DNA of 64,000 nucleotides from Bacteroidia bacterium (GCA_030433355.1 JAUIMG010000010.1:1-64000), one strand, 5' to 3'. Positions 25,902 through 35,488 are shown, numbered from the stretch's first letter. Numbers and translations are program-made. Notes: a model not told the origin generated them from the letters alone.

Positions 25902-26279
25902 ATGGAAAAATCAAAAAATGTTTTCGGGGGTACATTAGTTAGCTGTAGTCTTTCTCCTTTAACAGGCTTTTACAGAGATGGTTGCTGTAAAACAGGCATT
26001 GAAGATAGAGGAACTCATACCGTTTGTGCTCAAATGACCGAAGAATTTTTAAGTTACACCAAATCGATGGGGAATGATTTAAGCACACCAATTCCTAGCT
26101 ACCAATTCCCAGGCTTAAAGCCCGGAGATTATTGGTGTTTATGCGCGCTAAGGTGGAAAGAAGCTTGGGAAGCAGGTAAAGCACCTAAAGTAAAACTAGA
26201 AGCAACAAGTGAGAAAACATTAAGCTACATACCTATTGATATACTTGAGGAATATGCTATAAACAGCATTAACAATTAA
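25902..26279 (+). CDS. DUF2237 family protein
   Basis: 125 residues from the ATG at 25902; a GTG at 25893 would overlap the previous gene. The sequence NVFGG, then GFYRDGCC, HTVCAQMTEEFL and PGDYWCLCALRWKEAW is the DUF2237 pattern, with conserved Cys residues that may bind metal or form a redox centre. The family is small, cytoplasmic and widespread; its role is unknown. Confidence in the family is high. Confidence 0.85.
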   Translation: MEKSKNVFGGTLVSCSLSPLTGFYRDGCCKTGIEDRGTHTVCAQMTEEFLSYTKSMGNDLSTPIPSYQFPGLKPGDYWCLCALRWKEAWEAGKAPKVKLEATSEKTLSYIPIDILEEYAINSINN

Positions 26280-26565
26280 TCTTTACTTTTTCGAAGAGGC
26301 TTTGAAAACAGTCCAAGTAAAAAAATACGCATGAAAAATATTTAGTTCATTGATTATCGATAGATGGACTTCGTCCACCCTTAAAGATTCTGCTTTGAGA
26401 ATTAAAAAAACAAAACCACTCATTCGAAAAAACAAAAGCAAGCTACTTAAAACAAGATTGCCGAAGGCCATCCTCTTGAGCTCCATAGTCTAAATAGAAA
26501 GTCTCAAATCGGAAATTTGGTCTTTTTTTAATGGAATAGAAATCAAGCGAGCTTATTTCTTCCAA
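26280..26565. other. noncoding stretch before tRNA-Arg
   Basis: Only a 67-codon frame on the minus strand (26283-26486) is present. It lacks a family resemblance and lies downstream of the tRNA terminator, so I do not call it a gene. Nothing else was seen. Confidence 0.5.
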
Positions 26566-26595
26566 TAAAAAAAGTCTGCTTTTTAAGCAGACTTT
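26566..26595 (-). terminator. rho-independent terminator of tRNA-Arg
   Basis: AAAGTCTGCTT (26571-26581) and AAGCAGACTTT (26585-26595) form an 11-bp stem. On the minus strand a run of T follows, eleven bases beyond the tRNA end. Confidence 0.88.
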
Positions 26596-26606
26596 CCATT
26601 CTTAAG

Positions 26607-26680
26607 TGACCTCGGCAGGATTCAAACCTGCAACCTCCACAGCCGTAATGTGGTGCACTATTCAGTTATGCTACGAGGCC
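26607..26680 (-). tRNA. tRNA-Arg(ACG)
   Basis: Read on the minus strand: acceptor GGCCTCG with CGAGGTC, anticodon stem CCACA/TGTGG with loop TTACGGC and anticodon ACG (plus-strand 26644-26646), T arm GCAGG-TTTGAAT-CCTGC, discriminator A. CCA is not encoded. Confidence 0.95.
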
Positions 26681-26724
26681 ATTGATGTTGCAAAAGTAGA
26701 AATTTGCTTTAGAAAGTAGCGCCT

Positions 26725-27858
26725 TTAGTAAGTTTTATTTACCACTTTAGTATAAAGAGATTCATATTGTGGCAATATGTTTAGTATATCAAACTTTTTA
26801 GCTTGCCCAAAGGCTTGCAATTTCATTTGAATAAGTAGCTTTTCATCTTGTAAAATCTTAATTGCGTTCTTAGCCATGTCTTCTACATCTCCTACATTAC
26901 TTAAGTAACCAGAAAACCCATGCTTATTTACTTCAGGAATTCCACCAGTATTGGAAGAAATTACAGGAACCCCTGCAGCCATGGCTTCTAAAGCTGCCAA
27001 ACCAAAACTTTCAAATTCTGAAGGCAATAAGAAAAGGTCTGCAACAGTCAACACATGTTCTGTATCCTTTACCTTGCCTAAAACCATCAAATCTTTTTCT
27101 AAACCGTTTTCTCTGCAATACATTTCTGCTTCATGCCTATCAGGCCCATCTCCAATTAACAGAAGTTTAGCAGGCATTTCCTTTCTAACCGAATGAAAGA
27201 TTCTTACAACATCATCAATTCTTTTTACCTTTCGGTAGTTGGAAACATGAGCTATAATCTTCTCCCCCTTAGGAGCTAGATTACGTTTTAACTCTTCATC
27301 TATTTCCGGACTCTCGCAACCTTCTATACATACAAAGTTTGGGATAACCTCTATAGCTCTATTAACTTTAAAATGATCTAAAGTGTCTTGACGCAAACTA
27401 TTAGAGACTGCTGTTACTGCATTACTCTTATTTATGGCGAAGGTTATCACAGGCTCAAAAGATTGATCCTTCCCAACCAAAGTAATATCCGTTCCATGTA
27501 AAGTAGTTATAAAAGGAATATCTATACCTTCTTCTTTAAGTATTTGTTGTGCCATAAATGCCGCAGACGCGTGAGGAATTGCATAATGCACATGCAACAA
27601 ATCCAATTTTTCATATTTTACTACATCTACTAACTTACTAGATAAAACTAGCTCATAAGGTTGGTAATCAAACAAAGGATAATCCGAAACATTTACTTCA
27701 TGATAAGAAATATTCTCTCTAAACGATCTTAATCTAACAGGTTGACTGTAGGAGATAAAATGTATATGATGTCCTTTCTCTGCTAAAGCCATACCTAACT
27801 CTGTTGCTACAACTCCACTACCTCCATATGTTGGATAGCAAACAATTCCTATATTCAT
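26725..27858 (-). CDS. bshA: N-acetyl-alpha-D-glucosaminyl L-malate synthase BshA
   Basis: A 377-residue GT4 glycosyltransferase, the usual length of BshA. It starts MNIGIVCYPTYGGSGVVATE, the conserved opening, and contains HGTDITLVG and SEFESFGLAALEAMA-GVPV with the sugar-nucleotide-binding glutamates. BshA joins UDP-GlcNAc to L-malate, the first step of bacillithiol synthesis. The ATG at 27858 overlaps the stop of the preceding gene by ATGA; a frame beginning at 27894 would add nonconserved residues. Bacillithiol is the main low-molecular thiol in many Bacteroidota. Confidence 0.93.
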   Translation of the reverse strand: MNIGIVCYPTYGGSGVVATELGMALAEKGHHIHFISYSQPVRLRSFRENISYHEVNVSDYPLFDYQPYELVLSSKLVDVVKYEKLDLLHVHYAIPHASAAFMAQQILKEEGIDIPFITTLHGTDITLVGKDQSFEPVITFAINKSNAVTAVSNSLRQDTLDHFKVNRAIEVIPNFVCIEGCESPEIDEELKRNLAPKGEKIIAHVSNYRKVKRIDDVVRIFHSVRKEMPAKLLLIGDGPDRHEAEMYCRENGLEKDLMVLGKVKDTEHVLTVADLFLLPSEFESFGLAALEAMAAGVPVISSNTGGIPEVNKHGFSGYLSNVGDVEDMAKNAIKILQDEKLLIQMKLQAFGQAKKFDILNILPQYESLYTKVVNKTY

Positions 27859-30800
27859 GGTTGATAGTTTAATACTGATTGTGCGTTTCTCCATTTGGCA
27901 TTATCTATAGCCTCATAGATTTTTTCTTGAATTCTGGTTCTAATATTTAATGTCAATAACTTTTTATTGTCCGCATCTGGGTAGACTCTATTAGAAAGAA
28001 ATATATAAACGATTTGTTGATCCGGATCTGCCCAGGCGTATGTACCCGTAAAGCCTGAATGACCAAAACTTTCAAATGAAACACAATCACAAGTGGGGCC
28101 TGGTTCTCCGTGTAAAGCAGGTTTGTCAAAACCTGCTCCTCGTCTATTGTCTTTGGTAGTCAAAGGGATACTGTCCTTACAATATTGACAATCTCTATAT
28201 TCTTTAATTACCTCAGCATTTAAATACCTTTCATCTCCATATTCTCCTTCTTGAAGATACATTTGCATCAATTTCGCCAAGTCATTTGCATTTGAAAATA
28301 AACCTGCATGACCTCCAACCCCACCTTGCATCGCAGCACCGGGATCGTGTACATACCCATGCACCAATTGTCTTCTAAAAATCTTATCCATTTCTGTAGG
28401 AATAATTTCGTCTTTATCAAATTTATTTAATGGTCGAAAGGTAGTTCTGCTCATGCCCATAGGTGCATAAAAATGTTCCTCATTATATTCTTCTATGGGC
28501 TCTTTTACTATATCTTCAATTACTTCTCTCAAGAGGTAATAACCTACATCGCTATACTTATACTCCTTTTCAGGAGATACTTTTGCTCTTTTTAATATTC
28601 TATGCATTATAGAATCTTGATATACTTCAGAAATATAGAGTTTATCTGCTACTTGATAAGGAAATTCCTTTGATGGATTTTTACTGTAGATATCAAAATT
28701 TGGCATTCCATGATGCAGTGTTTTTATATAGAAAGGAATCCAAGCCGCTAAACCAGCTTGATGAGCTAACATCTCTCTAATAGTTATATCCGCGTAATCG
28801 GTTCCTTTTACATCTTTTAAATGCTTAGAAAGCTTATCATCTAGAGATAGTTTTTTTTTACCGTCTAAATCCATAATTGCCAATAAAGAAGATGCAATTT
28901 TTGTAATTGATGCTATATCATACAAATCACTTTCTTTTACCTTCTTTGCAGATTCATAGGTTGGTTTCCCAAATGCTTTATGCATAAATACTTTACCATT
29001 TCTGGCAATTAATATTTGCCCTCCCGGATAAGCCTTTTCTCTTAGCCCTTCCATAATTATTGAATCAATACCTGCTAGATCATCAGGATTTAATCCAACA
29101 GATTCCGGAATAACATACTCAAGTCTATTTAATCCTTTAATTTCTATACCTAAACCCGAGTTCATCTGCGGACTAACAGTCACAGGAATTTTACCTTTGG
29201 CATCAAATCCTCCAAATATCAATTGAGAGGTATAATCTTGGGCTTCTATAGAGTTTTGATATGCGAGCACCAATCCATCTACATAATCTGCAGCTGTAAA
29301 TCCATTTAGGGAGTAAGCATTAGCAAATACAGCCAGAATAAGCTTTTTCTTTGTTCTTAAGATGTTAGTAAAGTTTTTGATTTCATTATCAACTTTAGAA
29401 CTTACCCATGGACTTTTATTCGACTTATGGACACTGATAATAATCTGATCATAATTGAGTAAAGAATCCATCAAAAGCTTTTGGTCTTTCACTGAAAAAG
29501 TTGAATAATGCATGGTATCTATTTTTCCATATCTATTCAAAAAAGTCTGAAATGGACGGTACGAAACTTCCTTCTCTGAAAAAGATACAACAATCATTTT
29601 TTGATCTAACTTTTTAATTGGAAGTATAGCGTCTTTATTCTTAAGCACTGTTAAACTTGATTTAATGAGTTGATGATTTACAATACGGTATTTTCTATCA
29701 TTTAAATCTTCAACTAAATTTTCTAATTCAATAGGCTTCTCTTTATGCAAACCCAGCCATTCTTTAGCCTTTAAAATTTTAAGAGAAGCTTCTTCTATTT
29801 GATTCACGTCCAATTCACCTGCCTCAATAGCTCTTTTAATATTCTCAATGCTTGCAGCTACGTCTTGAGATAAGAGCAGAATATCGTTACCTGCTTGTAG
29901 AGCTTGCAAGTCTATCTCCGTCGAATTTTGATATTTTGCTACTCCCCCCATATTCAGCCCATCCGTTATAGTCAATCCTTGGAAACCCAATTTTTGATGC
30001 AACAGAGTATCCACAACTTCTTTACTTAAAGAAGACGCCACTTTATTCTTCCCTGTAAAGGCAGGTAAGTATAAATGGGCAGACATAATACTTCCAACTC
30101 CATCAGCAATACTTCGTTTAAATGGATATAGTTCCAAAGAATCAATTCTTTCTTTACTATGCTTTATTATAGGGAGGGTAAGGTGTGAGTCAGCATCAGT
30201 ATCTCCATGACCCGGAAAATGTTTAGCAGTTGCTAAAACTCCATGGTCTTGCAGTCCGTTAACATAGGCCATACCCTTATTCGCTACATTTAGCTTGTCT
30301 TCTCCAAATGAGCGAGCATTTATAACCGGGTTTCTAGGGTTGTTATTAACATCAATAACCGGCGCAAAATTCACATGTACTCCTAATCTTCTGAATTGCT
30401 CGGCCATATCGGCTGCCATTTGGTAGATTAATGTATCTTCTTGAATAGCTCCTAATGTCATTTGCCATGGATACTTCATGGTGCTATCCAATCGCATACT
30501 TAAACCCCACTCTCCATCAATTGCAATCATCAAAGGAATTGAACTATTTGCTTGATAAAGGTTTGTCAATTTGGCTTGTCGGTGAGGACCTCCTTGAAAG
30601 AAGGTTAAACCTCCTATTTTATAATCTCTTATAAGAGTTAGAATTTCTTCTTTATGATCTTCTCCTTTATTGGAATATGCCGCAACATTAAATAACTGCC
30701 CTATTTTTTCATCTAAACTCATCTTTGCATGAACAGAATCTGCCCATGGTGTTTGCATATCTAAATATGGTGGCAAACTACCTCTATCTTGAGGTGAAAA

Positions 30801-30875
30801 AGAAGTCAAAACAGCTATAAAAAATAAAGCTAAAGCAGTTTTGAATAAAGGGTTCCTAAAAGCTCTAAATCTCAT
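27855..30875 (-). CDS. GH3 glycoside hydrolase fused to serine hydrolase (beta-lactamase fold)
   Basis: A 1006-residue exported fusion. A signal peptide starts MRFRAF; upstream in-frame codons to 30947 lack support. Residues about 40-350 form a GH3 beta-N-acetylglucosaminidase-like domain with KHFPGHGDTDADSH and the nucleophile Asp in TITDGL. A GH3 C-terminal part follows (about 410-570). The last 400 residues are a beta-lactamase-like hydrolase with SITK (SxxK), YSD and HSGFTG. The pair suggests peptidoglycan turnover in the periplasm. It overlaps bshA by four bases. Confidence 0.87.
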   Translation of the reverse strand: MRFRAFRNPLFKTALALFFIAVLTSFSPQDRGSLPPYLDMQTPWADSVHAKMSLDEKIGQLFNVAAYSNKGEDHKEEILTLIRDYKIGGLTFFQGGPHRQAKLTNLYQANSSIPLMIAIDGEWGLSMRLDSTMKYPWQMTLGAIQEDTLIYQMAADMAEQFRRLGVHVNFAPVIDVNNNPRNPVINARSFGEDKLNVANKGMAYVNGLQDHGVLATAKHFPGHGDTDADSHLTLPIIKHSKERIDSLELYPFKRSIADGVGSIMSAHLYLPAFTGKNKVASSLSKEVVDTLLHQKLGFQGLTITDGLNMGGVAKYQNSTEIDLQALQAGNDILLLSQDVAASIENIKRAIEAGELDVNQIEEASLKILKAKEWLGLHKEKPIELENLVEDLNDRKYRIVNHQLIKSSLTVLKNKDAILPIKKLDQKMIVVSFSEKEVSYRPFQTFLNRYGKIDTMHYSTFSVKDQKLLMDSLLNYDQIIISVHKSNKSPWVSSKVDNEIKNFTNILRTKKKLILAVFANAYSLNGFTAADYVDGLVLAYQNSIEAQDYTSQLIFGGFDAKGKIPVTVSPQMNSGLGIEIKGLNRLEYVIPESVGLNPDDLAGIDSIIMEGLREKAYPGGQILIARNGKVFMHKAFGKPTYESAKKVKESDLYDIASITKIASSLLAIMDLDGKKKLSLDDKLSKHLKDVKGTDYADITIREMLAHQAGLAAWIPFYIKTLHHGMPNFDIYSKNPSKEFPYQVADKLYISEVYQDSIMHRILKRAKVSPEKEYKYSDVGYYLLREVIEDIVKEPIEEYNEEHFYAPMGMSRTTFRPLNKFDKDEIIPTEMDKIFRRQLVHGYVHDPGAAMQGGVGGHAGLFSNANDLAKLMQMYLQEGEYGDERYLNAEVIKEYRDCQYCKDSIPLTTKDNRRGAGFDKPALHGEPGPTCDCVSFESFGHSGFTGTYAWADPDQQIVYIFLSNRVYPDADNKKLLTLNIRTRIQEKIYEAIDNAKWRNAQSVLNYQP

Positions 30876-31001
30876 AAAGCTAAAATAAAGATTAATGATA
30901 GGGCTATATAAATTGTAAAGGACACTTTTGAACAATAACAAGTTCAATCTAAAGCAAATACCTAGCCAAGAAATTCTACTAGATAATGATTAAATTTGGA
31001 T

Positions 31002-31277
31002 ATGATTTCGTCCTTTTTTAAAACAAGAAAAGTCAAGCAGTTCAATTTTTCTGCTCGTTATTACGACGAAGAGAAAGAAGAAAGAGAAAATAGGATAGCT
31101 CAAATAAAGGCTAGCTTAGGTAAATCAAGTCCGTCTGCTTATCGACCCAGAGTTAACTTTAAGTCAGAGTGGACAGCAAATAAGTATGCCACCGGACATC
31201 AAAAAAAATCAAACATTAGGCTATTGGTCAGCATAGCAATTGTTTCGTTGTTTGTTTACCTAATACTATTCTATTAA
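31002..31277 (+). CDS. conserved small protein upstream of mutL, C-terminal membrane helix
   Basis: 91 residues. The N terminus MISSFFKTRKVKQFNFSARY and the highly charged YDEEKEERENRIA are typical of a small conserved Bacteroidota family found next to mutL, of unknown function. A single membrane helix (about 72-90) ends it. A TTG at 30996 is possible but the ATG at 31002 fits better. TAAATTTG at 30991-30998 resembles a -7 box but sits too close to the ATG to allow a normal leader. Confidence 0.65.
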   Translation: MISSFFKTRKVKQFNFSARYYDEEKEERENRIAQIKASLGKSSPSAYRPRVNFKSEWTANKYATGHQKKSNIRLLVSIAIVSLFVYLILFY

Positions 31278-31301
31278 ACCTTTTCATGCTAGTGAATTCT
31301 T

Positions 31302-31309
31302 TACTTTTG
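31302..31309 (+). promoter_or_regulatory. -7 promoter box upstream of mutL
   Basis: TACTTTTG matches TAnnTTTG and lies 23 bases before the mutL ATG, which leaves a short leader. No clear -33 TTG. Confidence 0.4.
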
Positions 31310-31332
31310 TAAGCTAAAAATTTCTTTAGCGA

Positions 31333-33144
31333 ATGCCCGATATCATTAAACTTTTACCAGATGCAGTAGCAAATCAAATTGCAGCAGGAGAGGTTGTTCA
31401 AAGACCTGCATCTGCGGTGAAAGAATTAATGGAGAATGCTGTGGATGCAAAAGCTACAAAAATTGATTTGGTAATCAAAAATGCAGGCAAGTCGTTAATC
31501 CAAGTGATTGACAATGGCATAGGCATGACAGAAACAGATGCAAGGCTTTCCTTAGAAAGGCATGCCACTTCTAAAATAGACAAGGTGGATGATTTATTTT
31601 CACTAAGCACCATGGGCTTTAGAGGTGAGGCTGTTCCATCAATTGCAGCTGTATCTCAAATGACTATAACCACAAAAACCGAGAATAGCGAATTAGCAAG
31701 TGAGATTCGTTTGGACGGGAGCGAAATAAAAAGTCAAGAGTTTTGTCAAGGGAAAAAAGGAAGTAACTTTTCAATAAAGAATCTATTTTTTAATATTCCA
31801 GCAAGACGGAACTTCCTAAAAAGCAATGGCGTTGAGAATAGACATATTCAAGAAGAGTTTGTAAGAATTGCCCTAGCATGGCCTAATATCGCCATGAGCT
31901 ATACCAATGAAGGTAATGAACTATACAGACTGCCTAGTTCCAGCTTCCGTCAACGCATAGTTGCACTTTTTGGAGAGCGATACAATCAGAGACTCGTTCC
32001 TATTGAAGAAAGCACAGATATTGTAAATATAAAAGGCTTTATTGGTAAACCTGAATTTGCAAAAAAAAGTAGAGGAGAACAATATTTATATGTAAACCAA
32101 AGGTTTATTAAAAGTCCTTACTTAAATCATGCTATACAAATTGCGTTTGAGGAACTTATTGCTAAAGACCAATTCCCTTCTTATTTCATAAAACTAGAAG
32201 TTGATCCTTCAAAAATTGACATCAACATCCACCCTACAAAAACAGAAGTTAAATTTGAAGAAGAAAGGTCTATCTATGCAATTGTTAGAACTGCTGTAAG
32301 ACAGTCTTTAGGAAAATATAATATTAGCCCAAGTTTAGACTTTGAGCAAGAACAAAGCTTTAACATCCCCTTATTAAAGAAAGGTGAAGCTATATCCATG
32401 CCCTCTATTCAGGTAAACCCAGACTTTAATCCTTTCGAGAAAGAAAAAAAAGCACCGCAAAAAAATATAAGATTTCCATTTGAAAGAAATAGTGAAAAAG
32501 CTGAGCCAAATTGGGACAAACTATACACTGAGCAAGTTCAAATAAACCCTTCCACTAGCCCTAATACAATCCCTATTGAGACAAATAAGGTTATACAAAT
32601 CCACAGGAAATACATCATCAGTCCAATTCGATCAGGGTATATTATTATTGACCAAGAAAGAGCACATTGCCGAATTCTAATTGACAAATACACTCAAAAT
32701 CTCTCTAAAGGGAACAGAGAGAGTCAACAGCTATTATTTCCGGTACATCTGGATTTAAATCAGACAGATTTTAGCATCGTTGAAGAATTAAAAGAGCAAT
32801 TAATAAGTCTGGGTTTTGAAATGGAGAAATTTGGAAACAACAGCTTTGTAGTTCAGGGGACACCTAGCGGAATAGAACATAGCAAGGTAAATTCTATACT
32901 TGAGAAAATTATTGAAAGCTTTAGAGAAAGTAAAACAAAAGTGGAAGACCCGCAAGATAAATTAATAGAGTCGCTTGCTAGAGCATCATGCATAAAAAAA
33001 GGACAATCATTAACAGAAGTTGAAATGCGAAATTTAATTGATGAACTTTTTGCTTGCGAAATGCCTTATCATCTACCCAATTCAAAACCGATAATCATAA
33101 CACAACAATTAGAGGATTTGGATAAAAAATTTAAAAGAACATGA
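31333..33144 (+). CDS. mutL: DNA mismatch repair protein MutL
   Basis: 603 residues. The GHKL ATPase half has KELMENAVDA (motif I, residues 30-39), DNGIGM (60-65) and TMGFRGEA (93-100). The C-terminal dimerisation half starts near 420. The endonuclease motif of many MutL proteins, DQHA followed by E and E, reads DQERAHCR at 440-447, and the zinc-binding CPHGRP-like motif near the end is also absent. It couples MutS to downstream repair steps; direct nicking by this protein seems doubtful. It overlaps the first rhomboid gene by ATGA. Confidence 0.93.
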   Translation: MPDIIKLLPDAVANQIAAGEVVQRPASAVKELMENAVDAKATKIDLVIKNAGKSLIQVIDNGIGMTETDARLSLERHATSKIDKVDDLFSLSTMGFRGEAVPSIAAVSQMTITTKTENSELASEIRLDGSEIKSQEFCQGKKGSNFSIKNLFFNIPARRNFLKSNGVENRHIQEEFVRIALAWPNIAMSYTNEGNELYRLPSSSFRQRIVALFGERYNQRLVPIEESTDIVNIKGFIGKPEFAKKSRGEQYLYVNQRFIKSPYLNHAIQIAFEELIAKDQFPSYFIKLEVDPSKIDINIHPTKTEVKFEEERSIYAIVRTAVRQSLGKYNISPSLDFEQEQSFNIPLLKKGEAISMPSIQVNPDFNPFEKEKKAPQKNIRFPFERNSEKAEPNWDKLYTEQVQINPSTSPNTIPIETNKVIQIHRKYIISPIRSGYIIIDQERAHCRILIDKYTQNLSKGNRESQQLLFPVHLDLNQTDFSIVEELKEQLISLGFEMEKFGNNSFVVQGTPSGIEHSKVNSILEKIIESFRESKTKVEDPQDKLIESLARASCIKKGQSLTEVEMRNLIDELFACEMPYHLPNSKPIIITQQLEDLDKKFKRT

Positions 33145-33887
33145 ACATAGGAGTTGGAAATCCTTTAAGTGGTTTACCCGAAGTAGTTAAGAATCTTCTT
33201 ATTATCAACATTCTTATGCTTCTGGCAACTTTTGTTGCGTATCAAGCTAGAATTGATTTATCTGAAATATTAGGACTCCACCACTGGTCTAGTGAAGCCT
33301 TTAGGCCTCATCAATTGGTCACTTATATGTTTATGCATGGTGGAGTTGCACACCTTTTCTTCAACATGTTCGCACTTTACATGTTTGGAAAAATATTAGA
33401 ACAAGTATGGGGGGCAAAACGCTTTCTTATTTACTATATGATTACAGGGATAGGTGCAGGAATTATTCAGCTATTAGTAACAGAATTAAGAATTCAAAGT
33501 ATCATGTCTGATTTAGATCCTGAATTACTACAGATGGTAATTGACCAAGGATATGAAATTAGAAAGTCGGGGCAAAACTTTGTGGATATAAATGCAAGAG
33601 AATTAAACAATCTCATAAACATCTCTACAGTTGGTGCCTCTGGAGCTGTATTCGGAATTCTATTGGCATTTGGCATGCTTTTTCCAAATGTTAAGCTGAT
33701 GCTGTTATTTCCGCCAATACCTATGAAGGCAAAGTACTTTGTTGCTGCTTATGGTGCGCTAGAGTTAATCATGGGCATTTCCAATAGCCCGGGTGATAAT
33801 GTTGCCCATTTTGCGCATTTAGGTGGTATGCTTTTTGGTTACTTTCTTATTAGGTATTGGAAAAACACAACTTCAAACTTCTTCTAA
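33141..33887 (+). CDS. rhomboid family intramembrane serine protease (1)
   Basis: 248 residues, about six membrane helices. GASG at 165-168 carries the nucleophile Ser167, His226 in AHFAHLGG completes the dyad, and HLFFNMFALYMFG holds the conserved Asn of the oxyanion region. A loop of about 50 residues between helices (118-160) is longer than in E. coli GlpG. It starts inside the mutL stop by a four-base overlap. It likely cleaves membrane-spanning proteins; its substrate is not known. Confidence 0.88.
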   Translation: MNIGVGNPLSGLPEVVKNLLIINILMLLATFVAYQARIDLSEILGLHHWSSEAFRPHQLVTYMFMHGGVAHLFFNMFALYMFGKILEQVWGAKRFLIYYMITGIGAGIIQLLVTELRIQSIMSDLDPELLQMVIDQGYEIRKSGQNFVDINARELNNLINISTVGASGAVFGILLAFGMLFPNVKLMLLFPPIPMKAKYFVAAYGALELIMGISNSPGDNVAHFAHLGGMLFGYFLIRYWKNTTSNFF

Positions 33888-33890
33888 AGA

Positions 33891-34775
33891 ATGAACTACG
33901 GAAAAAATAACTTCAATCTCTCTTTTTGGCAGAACTCCACTTTGCTTAGACTAATTTATGCCAATTTTGCAGTCTTTGTAGGTATAAAGTTACTTTATCT
34001 CGTTTCATGGCTCTTTCAATCCTCTACCTCTCCAAACCAATGGGCATTAGAGTGGTTATCGGTACCTGCAAGCATTGGCACTCTAGTTTTTAAGCCATGG
34101 ACCGTAATTACTTACATGTTTTTACATTTAGATTTCTGGCATATTTTCTCTAACATGCTATGGCTTTATTTTTTAGGGCAATTATTTGTTGAATTTTTAG
34201 GGAGCAAAAAATTATGGACAGTTTATATTGCAGGTGGATTAGCAGGAGCTTTACTGTATATCTTCTTTTTTAATGTTTTCCCCGTCTTTCGGGAAGCAAT
34301 GCCTATTTCTAAAGCTTTAGGAGCTTCAGCTTCTGTTATGGCAATTGTGGTTGCTATTGGCACCTACGCACCTGACTTTTCAATCAGATTGTTATTTCTA
34401 GGAAATGTAAAGCTAAAATATATAGCTCTTTTTTGGGTGGCTTTTGATTTATTTAGCATCTCCAATTCAAATTCAGGTGGACATATCGCACATTTAGGTG
34501 GAGCAATTCTTGGCTACTTATTTGCAAGACAATGGAAACAAGGTAGAGACATCACTTCTTGGGTAGACAGCTCTACTTTATACCTTCAAGCCTTATTTAG
34601 CAATAGATCTAAAAAAATGAAAGTAAGTTATAGGAATAACAGTGCTCCAAAAACAGGTGTTAGAAACTCGGATCAAGCAGAAGTGGATATTATACTTGAT
34701 AAAATCTCTAAATCAGGCTACGATAGCTTGAGTAAAAAAGAGAAAGACATCCTATTTAGAGCTAGTAATAAGTAA
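33891..34775 (+). CDS. rhomboid family intramembrane serine protease (2)
   Basis: 294 residues, starting three bases after the first rhomboid gene. The nucleophile motif reads GASA (144-147) with Ser146 instead of GASG, and His201 is in GGHIAHLGG. FWHIFSNMLWLYFLG has the conserved Asn. The C-terminal 75 residues form a cytoplasmic tail with a basic stretch and a short helix (ILDKISKSGYDSLSKKEKDI), a tail common in Bacteroidota rhomboids. Both catalytic residues are present, so activity is likely despite the Gly to Ala change. Confidence 0.87.
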   Translation: MNYGKNNFNLSFWQNSTLLRLIYANFAVFVGIKLLYLVSWLFQSSTSPNQWALEWLSVPASIGTLVFKPWTVITYMFLHLDFWHIFSNMLWLYFLGQLFVEFLGSKKLWTVYIAGGLAGALLYIFFFNVFPVFREAMPISKALGASASVMAIVVAIGTYAPDFSIRLLFLGNVKLKYIALFWVAFDLFSISNSNSGGHIAHLGGAILGYLFARQWKQGRDITSWVDSSTLYLQALFSNRSKKMKVSYRNNSAPKTGVRNSDQAEVDIILDKISKSGYDSLSKKEKDILFRASNK

Positions 34776-34780
34776 ATCTT

Positions 34781-35488
34781 TTATTTTTTTTCTCTAGGTT
34801 TATAATGATAAACAATCACTTGATTTTGATCAGAATGCGTGTTATCTAGGTTATCACCCTTGGTGTCATAAGGTTTATTATCTTCACCATCTTCTTCCAA
34901 TTCCCAAGAGTACACAGGCTTCTTTGGCCCTTCATTTTTATAGAATATAGCTAAAACTAAACCTATAAATAATCCCCAGAAGTGTCCTTCCCACGAAATG
35001 CCTTTGTTCCAAGGCAAAATACCCCAAACTAAACTTCCATATATAAATGCAACCAAAAAAGATATCGCTATTAAAGAGTTATTCCTTCTTATAAAACCAC
35101 TAATTAGTAAAAAACCAAATAAGGCATATACCAATCCGCTTGCTCCAATGTGATAAGATGTCCTTGCCGAAATCCAAGTATACAGCGCACTACTAAATAA
35201 AGAGATAATAAAAACTCTTAATGCGACTTCTTTATAGAAGTAAAATAAACTACCACCCAGTATAAGAATTGGTAAGCTATTATTTACCAAGTGGTTAAAG
35301 TCTCCATGAATAAAAACAGAAAATAGAATACCTCTCAATCCCACAAAATCTCTAGGGAGAATTCCATATTTCGTAAAGTCTAAATCGAACTCTTTTTCTA
35401 TGCCAAAAACCAACCACATTATACAGCATAGCAAAAGGGGAACAATAAAACTATATAGCAATCTTTTCCTTTCTACTTTTTCATTCAT
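34781..35488 (-). CDS. rhomboid family intramembrane serine protease (3)
   Basis: 235 residues on the opposite strand, converging with rhomboid 2 with a gap of five bases. GASG (115-118) gives Ser117, and His169 follows in ISWEGHFWGL, with HGDFNHLVNN for the conserved Asn. The C-terminal tail (about 185-235) is charged and rich in Asp and Asn. It differs clearly from the other two, so it looks like a separate lineage rather than a recent copy. Confidence 0.85.
   Translation of the reverse strand: MNEKVERKRLLYSFIVPLLLCCIMWLVFGIEKEFDLDFTKYGILPRDFVGLRGILFSVFIHGDFNHLVNNSLPILILGGSLFYFYKEVALRVFIISLFSSALYTWISARTSYHIGASGLVYALFGFLLISGFIRRNNSLIAISFLVAFIYGSLVWGILPWNKGISWEGHFWGLFIGLVLAIFYKNEGPKKPVYSWELEEDGEDNKPYDTKGDNLDNTHSDQNQVIVYHYKPREKK

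Noticed and set aside
26283-26486. 67-codon frame on the minus strand
   Set aside because: No family pattern, no promoter box, and it lies downstream of the tRNA-Arg terminator.
30991-30998. TAAATTTG as promoter of the small gene at 31002
   Set aside because: It ends three bases before the ATG, which would place the transcription start at or inside the coding start.
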